A stretch of DNA of 64,000 nt. Origin: Motacilla alba alba (lineage: Eukaryota > Chordata > Aves > Passeriformes > Motacillidae). Positions 22,912-35,789 of the stretch are shown one piece after another. Each line of letters opens with the position of its first letter. Within the stretch, counting starts at the first letter, position 1. Under the pieces are notes generated by a model. That model made no database searches, had not been told where the DNA came from, and saw nothing but the letters and a program-made list of their open reading frames with translations. The stretch is taken from positions 2,294,001 to 2,358,000 of the forward strand of contig NC_052027.1 of NCBI RefSeq assembly GCF_015832195.1. Direction: 5' to 3'. The translations under genes and the position numbers were made by a program.

Positions 22912-24400
22912 TCTCCAAAATGAATTTGGGCCAGTCTGAGCCGATTTGGTTCAAACTGCAGGTAGGAAATGCTTTATTGGATCAGGGGAGAAGGTGGAGC
23001 AGGGAAGGAGTGACCATGGAGGAGACCCCACTGCCCCATGCATGGAATTCTTCCATCACACCCAACAGGAGTGACAGGGTGGATGGTTATCAGGGATAAA
23101 AGGGTCCCCACATCCCCCAATCCCTGTCACTGTCATCCCTTTCCCTTTAGCCCCCTTGTCCCCAGTTCTGGGGTAACTGCATGTTGTGAAGTGGTTTTAG
23201 GCTTCCTGGTTTCCATGTCTGGGCCACCCACCTGCCAAAGTTCATGGTCATGCTTTGCTTCCCTACAGATTTCCCAGGGGGAATGAAATGTGCTGGAAAC
23301 CAAGAAACCCAATATCAATTTCCTTCTATCCTTTTATTTTATTTTATTCAAGACTCAAGGACTGTGAAACATTTCTCCATTGTTTGGCCTCAGAGCAAAT
23401 TTACATTTTATTACATAGATCATATTTTTTCCCTCTGTGTTTATGACCATGGACAGCGAAAGGGAGAGAATGAAGAGAGAAATAAATATGTATACATGAG
23501 TGAAAGAAATTACATCGCTCACTAAAGCGGCCTCAATGTCACAGCTGAAAGCAGGCCCCTGTTCATATGCAGCTCACAGGTAACACAAATTTTCAGAAGC
23601 ATTTTTAATACAGATGATGTATCACCTAATTACATAATCACAGGATGCTTTGTAATGGCTCAGTGATTTGGGGGAGATAAAAACTTCTCTGGCAAGCTCC
23701 GTGTGATCATAAGCTTTAAAACTCCAGAGGGGATTGCCAGGTTCTATGTATGTTTTTGTCAGCTTTTTAATTTGATATTTCCCTGAAATCATTAGACTAT
23801 AATGGGCTATAAAGGAGGAAATGTGTTTTGGTTTTTTCTTTTCTCTTTTTTTTTTTTTTTTTAATGCAAACATCTAAAATAGATTACCAAAATAAAAGTT
23901 AGTTAAATTTGATCTAAAAGGCCAAATTCATCTTTTTCTCTCTGGATAAATAGTTCCAAGACAGTAAAAGTGTTAGGGGAAAATGGAGAAAATATAGTGA
24001 ATGGAACAAAGTCCACCAGAGGCAGGACTGAATGGATGATGTTGTGGTACAAATTGGCTCTTCATGGTCTCAGCTCAGGACAAGTGCAATGTAGAATGAG
24101 GTGGTTTTGTAAAGGTCAGGTCCTACCTCGTGACCTTCTTGCTCAGCCGTTCAGTGGTGTGAATAACCCCTCCAGGGCCATGGGCTGGGTGAGCCACAAG
24201 TGCCAAATCTGTGTCATTCAGCGGTGGCCAAGACCCTTCTGCAACTCTAAATTTAATGTTGCTTTTCCCGTGTCACACTGTGCTGTAGCTCCTCTCTGCT
24301 GCTGGGTCACAGCCCTGAAGCTGCCTGGAGAGAAGCTTCCTGTGTCCTGTGAGTAACTGACTTTAAATGGCACAATGCCTTGGAATCGGGACTTTTTATA

Positions 24401-24647
24401 GGATCACAGAATGGCAGAGTGGCTTGGGGTGGAAGGGACCTTAAATCCCACCCAGTGCCACCCCTGCCATGGGCAGGGACACCTTCCACTGTCCCAGGCT
24501 GCTCCAAGCCCTGTCCAGCCTGGCCTTGGGCACAGCCAGGGATGCAGGGGCAGCCCCAGCTGCTCTGGGCACCCTGTGCCAGGGCCTGCCCACCCTGCCA
24601 GGAACAATTCCTGCCCCGTATTTAATCTAACCCTGCCCTCTGCCACC
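24401..24647 (-). mobile_element. CR1 LINE 3' tail (young subfamily)
   Basis: The plus strand reads 'ggatcacagaatggcagagt', 'ggaagggaccttaaatccca', 'accttccactgtcccaggct', 'gatgcaggggcagccccagc', 'tgtgccagggcctgcccacc' and 'aatctaaccctgccctctgc'. It is the reverse complement of the young avian CR1 tail, well preserved and 5'-truncated. Confidence 0.92.
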
Positions 24648-27450
24648 TGAACAAACACTTCTCTGTATCATGAGCCTGCAAACATGAATCATTCTCATCA
24701 ATAGGACAGCACACAGGAACAGGGGGATGAGCACGTCCAGAAATTAAACTCCTTGATCCTGATAAGGACTCAGATCCCTGGGGCTCCCCATGACCCCGAG
24801 GGCTGCAGCCAGAATTGCCAGAGGTGTCCCAGCACGTTCCCTGCAGCAAGATAAATAAATAAATAGGGAGATAGATGTTGAACTATCTCTGTGGGAGACA
24901 GTTGTTATCTGCTTTGACTGATAGTTTAATTAACACTGAAATTATTGGGTTAATTTGGGGAGGGAGAAGAGGAGGGTTCCAATTAATGACTTGATAGCAT
25001 TGAGGTATATACTTTGCTAGACACTTGCTTCCATGAAACCCTGAAACGACCCAATAAATCATGCCTGATCCTAAATGACTGAAGGTCCCTCCTCCTTTTG
25101 AGAGAAGCCAAAATCAAGCTGCCAGCCTGGCAGACACCAGGCCAAGTCCTTGTCCCCTTCTGTCCCCTCCATAGTGGGAATGACACTTCATTGTGCAGGA
25201 GCATGGTGCTCCAGGGCTCAGCTTCCTCACTGCTGTTACACATTTGCCACTTCAACAGAGCTCTGGGAGAGTTTGGATGGGTTGTTTCGCTGAAAACAGA
25301 AAAAAAATTTGGTGTGCAACTGGGAAATTCACTTCCAATGAGTCTGCCACCAGAGGAGCAAAGGCCTGGCTCCTCAGCAGATATTAAAATGCTGCCACTT
25401 TCATCATGGCAAATCAGGAGAAGCTGTTCAGTGGAGCAGGCATGGGCTTGTTAGTGCACGGGAGCTTAATTTGCTGGTGGATGTGCTGCAGAGCCCTCTG
25501 TGCCCTGCTCCCATGCCTTCCCCAGCTGGGCATGGCATGGGAGGGAGAGGATGGATGGTGGGACAGCCCTGGACACCAGGGACACCACAGCACACACTGA
25601 ACCTGCCTCTGAACCTCGCCAGCACTAAACATTTAGGGAATTAGAAGTGAGATGTTGGAGGAGTTGGATGCTACTTCATCACCCAGATGCATTTCTGCAC
25701 GTAACTGTGAAACACAAGGCAGCAGCCACGATTATTTCTCCAGTTCCTGATATTAAAGGATTTCTGGGTTCATTAACCAGTCAGGTCTGTAACAGTGTCT
25801 GATAAATTGAGTTGCCTTTTGTACAGCTGCATTATCTTCATGTCTTTTCCAGAAAGCAGAATTTTACTGACAAGTGTGTGTCACACTTCCATATCTCACA
25901 TTGATTTTCCATTAATCTGCATTTCCTCTCGCACTTGGAGGGAGGTAACGCAGAGCTGCACGGTGTCCTGATTAACACCTGAGTGCAGCAGCATTTGTGG
26001 TGTGCTTGATTATTAATAGAACAAGTGCAGTTAATTGCATTGGTCGAATCGTCCCTGTCACTGATTAATGACTAAGTGCACTCCTTGTGTTTTCAAGATC
26101 TGAGGTGGAAAAGGAAAAGCACAGAGATTCATGTACTGTCTGAAAGGGTTTTGTTGTTTGTTTTTTTTTTTCTGATAAAGACAACTGTTTGGAGAGAGAA
26201 CATTTGATATCTTATTATAGACTGTAAACATATACCATCTAAAATTAAACAATTTTAGTCTTGGCTTTTGTTGCAGTCATAGGGAAATGTTACTGATGCA
26301 ACTCAGTGTGATACAAAGTGCTTTCTGAAAGATTTAATATAGTGCTTCTCCTCTGACTGAATTTAATCGAACTGCATTTTAAACAATACCTTGCCAGTCA
26401 TGAAAATCACTGTAAAATGCAGGAATAAAAGTGTTCCATGTGATGCATTTGTGCTACAGCAGCTTTCTTATGCAGCCTCCCTTCTCAGGAGTTCAGTACA
26501 TGTTAATACCATCATCTCTCTTTGAATTTTAAATCTCAGGGAAAAAAAAAAAGGTGGGTAAGTTCCCCACAGTACTGCTGCTATTTTAAGTTGTCTTCTT
26601 TTGCATTCTCAACAATTGCCCTCAGTCTTCAATGGTCTTTGTACAGCAGAGTTAAGTACTTGCATTTTTGAAGGTGAAAAGAAATCAAAATAGCAATAGC
26701 AAAAAACCTGAGTCAGAGCCCATAATCCTGTGATGTGGGGCACCAGGTCCATGGAAAAACACTGTCAAATAACTGGACTCGTGATGGGAAATGCACTGAA
26801 TGAAGGAAAATGCAGGCCACAGCTCAGGCAATTGCCACAGGAGCCCCCAGAAGGGAAGGTGCCATTGACACAGAGCACGTGATTCAGGAGTTGGTCTGTG
26901 TGGAGAGGAGCAACACAACCTCAGGGGTGTTCTGCCTGAGCCTGATGGACAACGAACCAGAGCCATGGAGCAGCAAGATCTCTGCTTTCAGTCATCATCC
27001 TGAGCCTGCTGAGGAGCCATTTTTGGGAATGCTGTAGCATTTTCCCCACTCCATCCCCTCCAGGGGAAATCCCTGCCCAGCAGTTATCCCTGCAGCACGG
27101 GTTATCTTGGCTGCTTGGTAATGCCTGGGAGTAATTTCATGGATCAAGGGGCCTCTGCCCTTGGTCTCCATGTGCACAGGTCTCTTCCCAGAATATTCCA
27201 TAAGCTCTTAAAGCCAAGCTGCATTGGGAATGTACCGGATTTCCCACTGCTTATCCAGCGATGGATCCTCCCAGCCACAAATCCTTTTTTTGGCACCGTG
27301 CTCAGCAAGAGGGTAGAGAGAAATGTCCCAAATGTCCCTCATCTCCCTGACAAGGGTCATGGCAGAAGTTTTCTCCTGGTTTGCACACAGCAAATCCTCC
27401 TCCTGGTGGCACAGGGTGGGACTGTTGGGATGTCTGCATAGGGCCACGAT
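24648..27450. other. Long unannotated stretch
   Basis: No gene or clear repeat. It has a short (AAAT)n patch at 24850-24866, a T-run at 26160-26170 and an A-run at 26541-26551. The AT-rich part at 25860-26480 is repeat-free. Confidence 0.4.
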
Positions 27451-27507
27451 TTGGACTTGATGATCTTCAGGGATCCCTTCCAGCTCAGGATATTCCATGA
27501 TTCTATG
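27451..27507 (+). mobile_element. CR1 LINE 3' end fragment
   Basis: 'ttggacttgatgatcttcag', 'ggatcccttccagctcagga' and 'tattccatgattctatgg' form the last 55 or so bases of a CR1. Upstream sequence cannot be matched. Confidence 0.75.
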
Positions 27508-27739
27508 GTCCTCATTTTCTACCTTCTGTCCATTATGTTTCCAGGTAAGTTGGGAGAATAGATCTGGTTTTTTGGCCTGGTCTCACTCCCAGAAGATGTC
27601 AAAGTTCCTATACCAAAACCACCTCTCAGGCCCACTTGGTCCTAAAAAGGCACAGCAGTGCACAGAAATTGTTATTTTTCAGGCTGAAATCTAAACTTGC
27701 CCTCTCTCTCCCAAGGGATGCCCTTTCTCCACTTCATAA

Positions 27740-27796
27740 AATGGTTTGGGTTGGAAGAAACCTTAAAACTCATCCAGTTCCAACCCCCATGTGGTA
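27740..27796 (-). mobile_element. CR1 LINE 3' end fragment
   Basis: 'atggtttgggttggaagaaa', 'ccttaaaactcatccagttc' and 'caaccccca' give the reverse complement of the CR1 terminal segment. Open frames starting near here on the plus strand run through it and are not supported. Confidence 0.75.
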
Positions 27797-28480
27797 CCTG
27801 GGTGATTCTGGTGCCTCAGCACTGTGTGCTGTTATGGGAGCCTCACGACAATGAAGAAACTCAAAATAAATGTCAAAAGCTCAGCAGAGAATGACTCAGA
27901 GCAGGAGAGTTGGAGGAAGTGGGTGGAGAATTACGAAGTTTCCACACATTTATCAGGCTTAGTCATAATCTCACTGCTGAGAAGCAAAACCATGACAAAA
28001 ACTGGGGGGGAAGGTGGGGGAGTGAAGTGGCACTCCAGGTGCTTCAGCAAATTGAAAGAAACCAGCCCTGGTGGCACCTTTGGAGTGCAGGTGAGGCAGG
28101 AACAGAAAACCTCTGTTGGTTTAAGGTCAGTCTCATCGTGGATCTTCCCAAAGGAAGGAGGAGAAGAGCTTCACCCACCTCACCTGGGGACAGGGATGGT
28201 TTGGCTGGGGATCACACAAAGCAACGTTCTGGTTTGGTTTCAGCAGCTGCAGGATGGCTGCTGGCATCCCAAACATCTCCATGGAAAATCAAATTCTCAC
28301 AGAAAGCACATTTCACATTGAAAAAAAAAAAAGGAAACATTTGTGATACATTCCTCAGAGTATGGGTTGGTCCTCAATGCTTTTTTTGCTATCCCTTGAT
28401 AATTTTTTCCACTGGAAAAAAGGATCTACAGATGTCTGAAGGATTCAGACCTACAGCCACAGCTCCTATCTTCCTGCATA

Positions 28481-28575
28481 ATTCATAGAATCATGGAATG
28501 GTTTGAGTTGGAAGGGACTTCAAAGATCATTTAGTTCCAACCCCCTGCCGTGGGCAGTGCTACCTTCTACTAGAA
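28481..28575 (-). mobile_element. CR1 LINE 3' end fragment
   Basis: 'attcatagaatcatggaatg', 'gtttgagttggaagggactt', 'caaagatcatttagttccaa' and 'ccccctgccgtgggcagtgc' are the reverse complement of a CR1 tail close to the general avian type. Confidence 0.85.
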
Positions 28576-31500
28576 AATTCAATTAAAACTAAAACTAGAA
28601 TTCAATCATTTATCTCATTTGCTCCTGACTGATCACAAATACAATGAAAATGCTTTTTTATTTTTTATTTTTCCTCTTTAAAATCTAAGAGCCATCAAGA
28701 TGCCACAAAAAGACAGCGAGCCACAGTTTGCCTTTTATTGGCCATCTGCCATGCCTGGGATGACAGTCAACAACAATCTGTCAAACAATTAGCACAGTGA
28801 ATAAGGACTCACCAAGGAACCTACCAGCCACTGGTAGCCACCAGTTGGAAAAGAGGGTTCTGGAGCTGTGGGGTCCCACACCTGGCGCCCGAGCAGAGAT
28901 GGAGTGGGAGATGATGATTAATGAGGAACACGTGAAGTGATAATAAGAATTGAGGCAGGAGCCCTGGTTTTGTCAGGTGTGGGGTGTGACCACACCCTGC
29001 AGGTGACACAGGTGACACATGACTGCTGAGGTGCCACATAAACCACGGCCCTCCTGGTGAAATCCAGGGATGTTCTGGCTTTTCTGCTGGAGTTGAAGTT
29101 TTCACTTTCTTCCTTCCAGCAAAAAGGAGGAGGGTGAGGAATAGTAATGATCTCGAGAAGTTTGGGATCAGGACATCTCAAATCCTGCAGGAGCCCCTCT
29201 GAAGGATTTTGGGCTGGTTTGGTTACCTGGTTGGGCTTTGTGAGAAGCACAAGTTGCGGAACTGCACCAGCAATTTTTTCATCAAGCCAATAAATTCTAC
29301 TTGAGCTCCAACATGACGGGACGATTTGGGAAATCAGGCCATGCATCAGGCAGGAATTCCAGATTGATTTCTGAAGTCTGGCTTACAATGACCTGAATAT
29401 TTACATGTCCAACCTCACGCTGGCTTTGGAGTCCAGCTGGGGACAGCACCCACGTGTCTACCTGGGAATAACTCAGGTTTTGTGGGGAATAGACTTAATT
29501 TGGGGAGAACAAAAGTGTAAGGGAATTGTCAATATTGCTGCTTTTGTCTGAGCTCTCTGCAGGGGTCTGAGAGCTGAGAGAGCCGAATTTCCCCATAGCC
29601 GTGCAAAGATAACAGTGATTACTGTCCTGCCTTAAATTCAGGGAACCTGGAGGGATGCTCAGAAAGAAAGGGAAGGTTAAGCAGAAAAGGAAACTGGTGG
29701 GTTGTGGTTTTCTGAGGAAGACATCCTCTTTAACTCTGGGATCAGACAAAACAGAGAAGTTTTTGGAGCACTGAGAAAAGGAGTATTTGTATCTTTTCTG
29801 TTTATGAACCTTTTAGGCTTCTTAATTACCCAAATGTATTAGTGAATGCAGACAAAAAAAAAAAAAAAAATCAGCCCCAAATTCAATCTGCATGAAACGC
29901 TTTTGAATTCCTGACTCTCCCTTCCTGCATTCGAACACAGACAGCTGCTGCTCTGGGCTGAAAGGATTCAATGCTTTTGAAATTCGTGGAAATTGTGGAG
30001 AAATTCATGGGAACTGCTCCCTCCTGTGGAGCAGCTGCTGAGCAGGAGCTGCTCCCCAGGGTCTGGGGTGGCAGCTGTGGCTGCTCCCACCTGCCTGGTG
30101 GCCACCGTGCCCATCACCTCTGTGATGGCCAAGGCTGCCTTGGGTGGCTCTGAAATTCCAGTTGCCATTCTGCGAAGGGCCACCACGTGCAGGTGGAGAG
30201 CTCCCCACAGCACCACCCAACAGCAGGCAGGTGGGAGAGGGAAAAAGGAAAATGCTCATTTATTCCTCTGCAAGAACGATGCAAAATCCTCGTGTTTGCC
30301 AAATCCAGATGGGAGGGGATGGGGCAGCTTACAGCTTCAGCCATGGTCAGCGCAGTGTGGGGCTCTGAATGCCTTGTTCTGAGTTTTAAGGTGGGCTTTG
30401 CCTTGTGAAAGGCTGGATATAAATGTCTGTAAAATTAAAATATCAGGTTTCACAGCACAGTTTCGTGCCATTATTCCAGTCCTGTGGAAGAGGGAGGGCT
30501 GAAGCTTCAGGAGCAGGTGGATTGAATGTGTCCGAGGGCACAGTCCCCAGGGGCAGAGCTCTCTTGCCCTCCTCCTTTGTCCAGCAATACCCTGTGCCAG
30601 CTCTGCTTTGTTCATGAGAATACACAGTGCTTTAAGGAGCAAACTAAAAATACCCTGTTCAGGGGAAAAAAGATTCAAATCACAAATGCAGAGCACTTCC
30701 AGGGCTTTCCCACACTCCCTCAATGAAGGGGCTGCTCAGTGGGGTGGGACTGATCCTGCCGTGGGAGCTGCTGCATCACAGCATCCTCCTCTCGTAGAAT
30801 CCGAGTTTATTCCTGAACATCCAGTGCTCCCACACTGCTGAGGGGGCTGGGACAGCCTCATCCTGCAGGGACTCAGTCCAGGGGCTGGACTGGCTCATCT
30901 CCTCCCCACCTGCAGCTCCTGCTGCTGTCTAGCCTCCCACAGACACACTCCTGCTCCTCTCCTCTCAGTGAGCATCCTCTGAGCACTCTGTCCTGCTCTT
31001 CTCCTCCATTATGTCTTCCTGTGCCTGGGGGAACTGGGAATGTGCCACTCTCAGAGCAGCCTGGCAGGGAAAGCCATGAAATGCAGGTGTGCAAAGGTCA
31101 CCTTCACCTCAGCAGCCCATCCTCTCTCACCACGTTTCATCTCATTCCAGGCGACACCATTTGTGGTGTGAATATGTTCGAGGGAGGCTGACAAACACCT
31201 CTGGACACATGGAAGTTGTCCGATCACATTAAATACATCATTATTAGAGTTAACTTGGGTTTCATAGGTGCTGTGGAGTCTCATCTAAATCAGTTTTCTC
31301 CACCCTAAATCAGCAGCAGGTCCTGCCTGGGCAGGTTTAGGTGTAAACTGAGCAAGTCAAAAGGAAGGACGGGGGAAAAACTCAGCGAGTGGAAGCAAGG
31401 TGCTGTGATTTTTCATTCATTTTTCAATTATTGTTTCCAATTTCCCTCCTCTTTCTCGTTTCTCCCTGGGCAGAAGTTAATCAGCACCTTTGAGCATTCG

Positions 31501-32278
31501 TTTCCTCCATTCCAGAAACTCTGTGGAAAGGTAGAAGTATAGAGGCAGGAAACTAATAAAAAGGAAAATATATGCTATTGGCATGCCTGTGCCCAGCAGC
31601 ACAGTTTGTGATGTATTCCTGCTCTTGTCAAACACAAAATGCAAATTTAGAAGGCTGTGCAAGAGGCAGAAGAGATGAGAACTTAATAAAAATATCTTCT
31701 CAGAAGCAATGAAGAGCCCATCATATCAATGTCCCCCAATCCAGTAAAATAGTCTAGACAGAGTTAAAAAGAAGCAAAGGAATTTTATATTTGGGATATG
31801 GTGGTAAAAGAAGGAATGGTGGGAAACAAATCAGTGTAAACTCCTGGTTTTGGAGTGGGAGCTCTGACAGACCTTTGGGACAAGCTGAGGAAGCAGATGC
31901 AGCATTGGAAAAAATCTGAAATGCTGGGGAGGATTTCAATGATTTTGACACTTATAAAATATAATGGAATGATTTCAGAAAAGGTGTTTGTTCCTAGGAA
32001 AAAAATTCAGTACTCAAAATGTCTAAAAAGACAGAAACAGGTGGGGTTTAAAATGCTGAAAGGAACCAAGGCTCAGTTCCCAGACCATCTGAATGAAGGG
32101 CTGGATTATTCTTGTACCAGCCATGAAGTGTTGAGGAGCAAAAGAACAGGTGGATGGGGAGATTTCTGTGATTTGAAATGGAATACAATGCAATATCTCT
32201 TAAAGCACCTTTCCCCCCCCACACCTGACAGATTCACTTATTTATCAGAGTTTAAAAAAATGTTTCCCTTTGTGGTTT
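28576..32278. other. Long unannotated stretch
   Basis: No gene or mobile element recognised. An A-run is at 29854-29871. The GC-richer parts at 30000-30370 and 30840-31090 hold overlapping open frames on both strands without protein resemblance. A 14-base palindrome, CCTGCCTGGGCAGG type, is near 31322. Confidence 0.4.
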
Positions 32279-32345
32279 GGCTTTTTAATTTGGTTGGGAT
32301 TTTTTGGGTTTTTTTGTTTGTTTGTTTGTTTTGGTTTTTTTTAAT
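32279..32345. repeat. T/G low-complexity tract
   Basis: It is made of T-runs with GTTT repeats (TTTGTTTGTTTGTTTG). It is simple sequence only. Confidence 0.85.
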
Positions 32346-32408
32346 GAAACAATACAAAACCACAAGCAGAGAAAAGTAAGATACTTCTCATAAAGGTGTC
32401 TAAAGCCA

Positions 32409-32560
32409 TGGAATCACAGAATCCCAAAATTATTGAGGTTGGGAAAGCCTTCCAAGGTCACCAATTCCAAGCTGTGCCCAATCCTCACCTTGTCACCCAG
32501 CCCAGAGCACTCAGTGCCACGTTCAGTCCTTCCTTGGACACCTCCAGGGATGGGGAAATG
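32409..32560 (-). mobile_element. CR1 LINE 3' fragment
   Basis: The plus strand reads 'ggaatcacagaatcccaaaa', 'ttgaggttgggaaagccttc', 'caccttgtcacccagcccag', 'agcactcagtgccacgttca' and 'ttggacacctccagggatgg'. This is the reverse complement of a passerine CR1 variant ending in the 'cacctccagggatgg' block. Confidence 0.85.
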
Positions 32561-34011
32561 CTCAAAGCTGAGGTTCTGGCCAGAAACTTCTGTAAAAACA
32601 AATAACCTAAAAGAGAAAACTAAAAACCACTAAATAGTAACAAAATGTAGGTTGACAAATACATAAATTCACAAAATAAATAACTCCCTGCAGACTGGAA
32701 AGGAGCTGCCTGACCCCATTATTTAAAAAAATAGAAAAAATAAAAATCCATCTTAGGCGTGTGCTAAAAAAAGATCAAAAAACTTTGCATCATTTTAGAG
32801 AGAAAGTCGCCAAAAGTTATTTGAAGATCACATAGGGAAGGGAAAAAAAAAAAAAAAAGGAGGGGAAAGTCTACAGAATTAAATACAGTCAACAAGATTT
32901 CAGAAAAGAAAGGTCAGGCTTCAGTAGGTTTTGCAAATTCTTCAAAAGCATGAATTGCCCTGGGGGTTGCAAGGACCAAATGTTCAGGTTTTCATAAAGA
33001 CATTAGGAAAGGCTTATCTTGGGAGCCTGTGGAAGTGTGAAAGCAGAGTCAGGAACATTCGAAGCAGCTGCCATTTTCCAGAGCTCTCCTCTCAGCTGGG
33101 GGACAGGCAGCGGCTGCCTTCAGACCAGGGATGTGCAGAGGGAGAGAGGAACTCTCCAAAATCCAAAATATAGCCACAAACTTCTAAAAATATTGGTAAA
33201 TTTCCTCTTTAATTGCATTTGACAGAATGTAGGATTTGCCATAAATTTGGAATGCCAAGTTCCAAATTTATAGGAATTTTTTAGATACCAAATTCCAAAT
33301 TTATTGGATTCTGATGGAATGTGCACAGTGATCAGGATTTGTCCTACACATCCTCAGAGCTGCATGGGAAAACAGTGATTTAATTATGTTTTAATGTATT
33401 GTGGCAAAGCCAGACTTTAATTAAATAATGACCTGGAGTAAAATTGGATCATGTCAAGCACGTGACCATCTTTAATTTGAAGTTTTCTTTACTCATCTGG
33501 TCTTCTCAAATTTCAACAGAAAAGGCAATTTAAAATTCAAATTAAATTTTTAAAAGTGAAACATTTTACTCAGAGTGTGAAGTGGGATGAAGTAACAACT
33601 TCAAACCCTTTTTTTTTTTCTGGAACAGGGAGATTTTCTGTGGTTGTTTTTTTTTGTGTCCTACAGAGACTTTTGATGAATTGGCACTTCTATTAAAAAA
33701 AACAAACCAAAAAACAACAGTGTTGGCGAGTTCTCAATCTGTTCCATACCAAAATTCCTGAAAGCCTCACACTGTGGCTGGCAGTCAGGAATCCTTTATT
33801 AGATCCCAGCCTTCAGCAGAGATTTCCAGACATATGGGGGAAATATTTGGTGGGGAGGAGAAGATTTTCTCAAGAATAAACACAGCATGAAGCAGGGAGG
33901 TGAACGCTGGGCTCCGGGGTGGGAACAGGGAATTCAGGCAATGAGGATTTCCATCGTTTTTCATGGCACTGCTAAGAGCAGTGGGATAAGGACTCCTAAA
34001 GGCCAGGGATC
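32561..34011. other. Unannotated AT-rich stretch
   Basis: No gene or mobile element recognised. It includes an A-run at 32843-32858 and the palindromic element at 33241-33304. Confidence 0.4.
33241..33304. repeat. 12-bp perfect palindrome plus third direct copy
   Basis: ATAAATTTGGAA (33241-33252) and TTCCAAATTTAT (33260-33271) form a perfect 12-bp stem with a 7-base loop. TTCCAAATTTAT recurs at 33293-33304, 33 bases downstream in direct orientation. It could extrude as a cruciform; no known element was recognised. Confidence 0.75.
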
Positions 34012-34113
34012 GAAGCAGCTTGGTTTGGTGGAAGATGTCCCTGCCCATGGCAAGAGGTGGGGGTGAGATGGGGTTTAAACCTACCAGACATTTCTGGGAT
34101 TCAAGGATTCTGT
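34012..34113 (+). mobile_element. CR1 LINE 3' end, diverged
   Basis: 'gatgtccctgcccatggcaa', 'gaggtgggggtgagatgggg', 'tttaaacctaccagac' and 'tctgggattcaaggattctg' resemble a mutated CR1 terminus. The match is partial and the 5' limit uncertain. Confidence 0.6.
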
Positions 34114-35789
34114 GGACCAGCACAGATGTGGCTCAGCTGGCCCACAGGGCAGGTGGGAAAGGGAAGGATAGCCAGAGGGAAACGGTCTCCCAGCCATTAA
34201 ATCACCACCCAGAGGAGGTCAACAGAATGCAAGGACTAGCAATGTGCCTTCTGAATGCTAAAGAGTGCCTTTAAATGCTGGAATTCACAGATGGAAACAG
34301 AGAAAACGTCAGATGATGATGTACTCCTTGAACAAGGACTAAAGAATATTTATCATAATACAGCAGACCCCTGAAAAAAAGCAGAAATTTGTCTGTATCT
34401 AAAAAAAAATTTTTATTTATGTTTCAAATATTTCCAGCGTTAATATTTTTCTTGGTATAAAGAACTGCAGAAAATATTTGGAGAATCATTTTCAAGGCAC
34501 TCACAGTTGGGGAAGCAGCAGTTCAAAAGATCCTAGTGGGTGACCTCTTAGCCTGGCTTTTTCTTAAGAGAAATAAAATAAAGCCAAGCTTGCAAGATAA
34601 AACTTGCCAGAAAAGTCCTTGGGAAGCAGGAACTGGTAGGAAATGCATGTGGATAAATGAAATGGAGCATTCCAAGAATATTGCTTCCTCCTTCTTGACC
34701 TTGTGCCTGCTCTGCCCAGCTCAGACTCCGTGCCTTTCCCTCTTTGATGGATACACAAACACCAGAAAATAAAGGGGAATTTATTTTGGGACTTAAATTG
34801 AAACCCTTGAATGCAAATGAGTGATCATGTCCTGTGTACTTCCAGAGAAACTGGGAATCACTGGATGAACAGAGGCAGAGTTTTCTGCTGGGTGCTGTGC
34901 TCCTTGGTTTCACCCATGGCATGGACTCGTGGCCAGCATGGGTGGCAACCTCAGGAATGGGAAGAGGAGGAATGAGCCCACAGTCCTTGGGCTGAGCTAC
35001 TGAACAACCTGCATGGCAAAACAGCTCTGGCAGCTTATCCCAGGCTCATCCCAGAGCACAGCCAGGGCAGGATTTCATGGTGAGTTTATCCCAGACTGCC
35101 AGGCTCATCCCAGAGCCCAGCCAGAGCAGGATTTCATGGAGACATTGGCCCCAGAGCAGCTCTTCACATCCAGGCCTTTAGGGCTACATCCAGATGCTTT
35201 TGTTTTCCTCTTGTTCTGGCCCTGGTCCTCGGAGCTCTTTCCTTTGTGGCTGAAAGCTGCTTTTGTGTAAAATCTGCTGGGAGTGAAGCCAAACATCACC
35301 TCTGGCTGGGCTGGGGGGCTCGGTGAGTGACACAGCCCTGACCCCTGTGGATCCTTCCTTGCCCAGGAGAATTCCACCCCCATCCCTGAGAGATGTGGCG
35401 TTCGTAGGACAGCTGTGAGCAGCTGTTTGCTGTCTCTTTACAGCACACACATTTCTAGGACACCACCAAGGTACGGTTCCACCTGGGGGCATCCCTTGGG
35501 ACTTCATTCCCAGCTGGACACAGCCAAACCCAACAAACTCCACACAGTTCTGCCTCCATCCTTCCTGCAGACCCTGGGTTTTGCTCTCTAGAGCAGCGCC
35601 ACAATGCTCCTTTCCCCGTCCCCGCCTCTCCCATGCCACCAGCAGCCGGCGGCTTCACGGCGTTGTCCCGGGGATGACTGGAAGCAGATGGAGCAGGGCA
35701 CGGAGTCGCCCTCATTCTCCATCTGCCACCAGCTACTTTTAGCTCCTCAGCTCCTTGGCAGGGCTGGAAGTCTCCTGATTTTCACCCGT
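34114..35789. other. Unannotated stretch
   Basis: Apart from the small tandem duplication inside it, no gene or repeat was recognised. Several CpGs cluster at 35590-35710. Confidence 0.4.
35042..35139. repeat. 59-bp period tandem duplication
   Basis: 'aggctcatcccagagc' and 'caggatttcatgg' each occur twice, first in 35042-35080 and again in 35101-35139, with two or three differences. The spacer also has related 'ttatcccag' words. It looks like a local duplication. Confidence 0.75.

Larger units (their letters stand above)
20697..24400. other. Long unannotated stretch
   Basis: No gene or mobile element recognised in 3.7 kb. It contains two notable hairpin-capable sites (22057-22083 and 22843-22911), a short TG run near 22603, an ATTTT-type patch near 23331-23347 and a T-run at 23848-23863. 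Confidence 0.4.

Noticed and set aside
27824..28321. 165-codon plus-strand open frame
   Set aside because: It starts near a CR1 fragment, overlaps a longer frame in another phase, and has no recognisable protein features.
31855..32379. 174-codon plus-strand open frame with a hydrophobic end
   Set aside because: The hydrophobic end is the T/G low-complexity tract; the rest has no recognisable domain.
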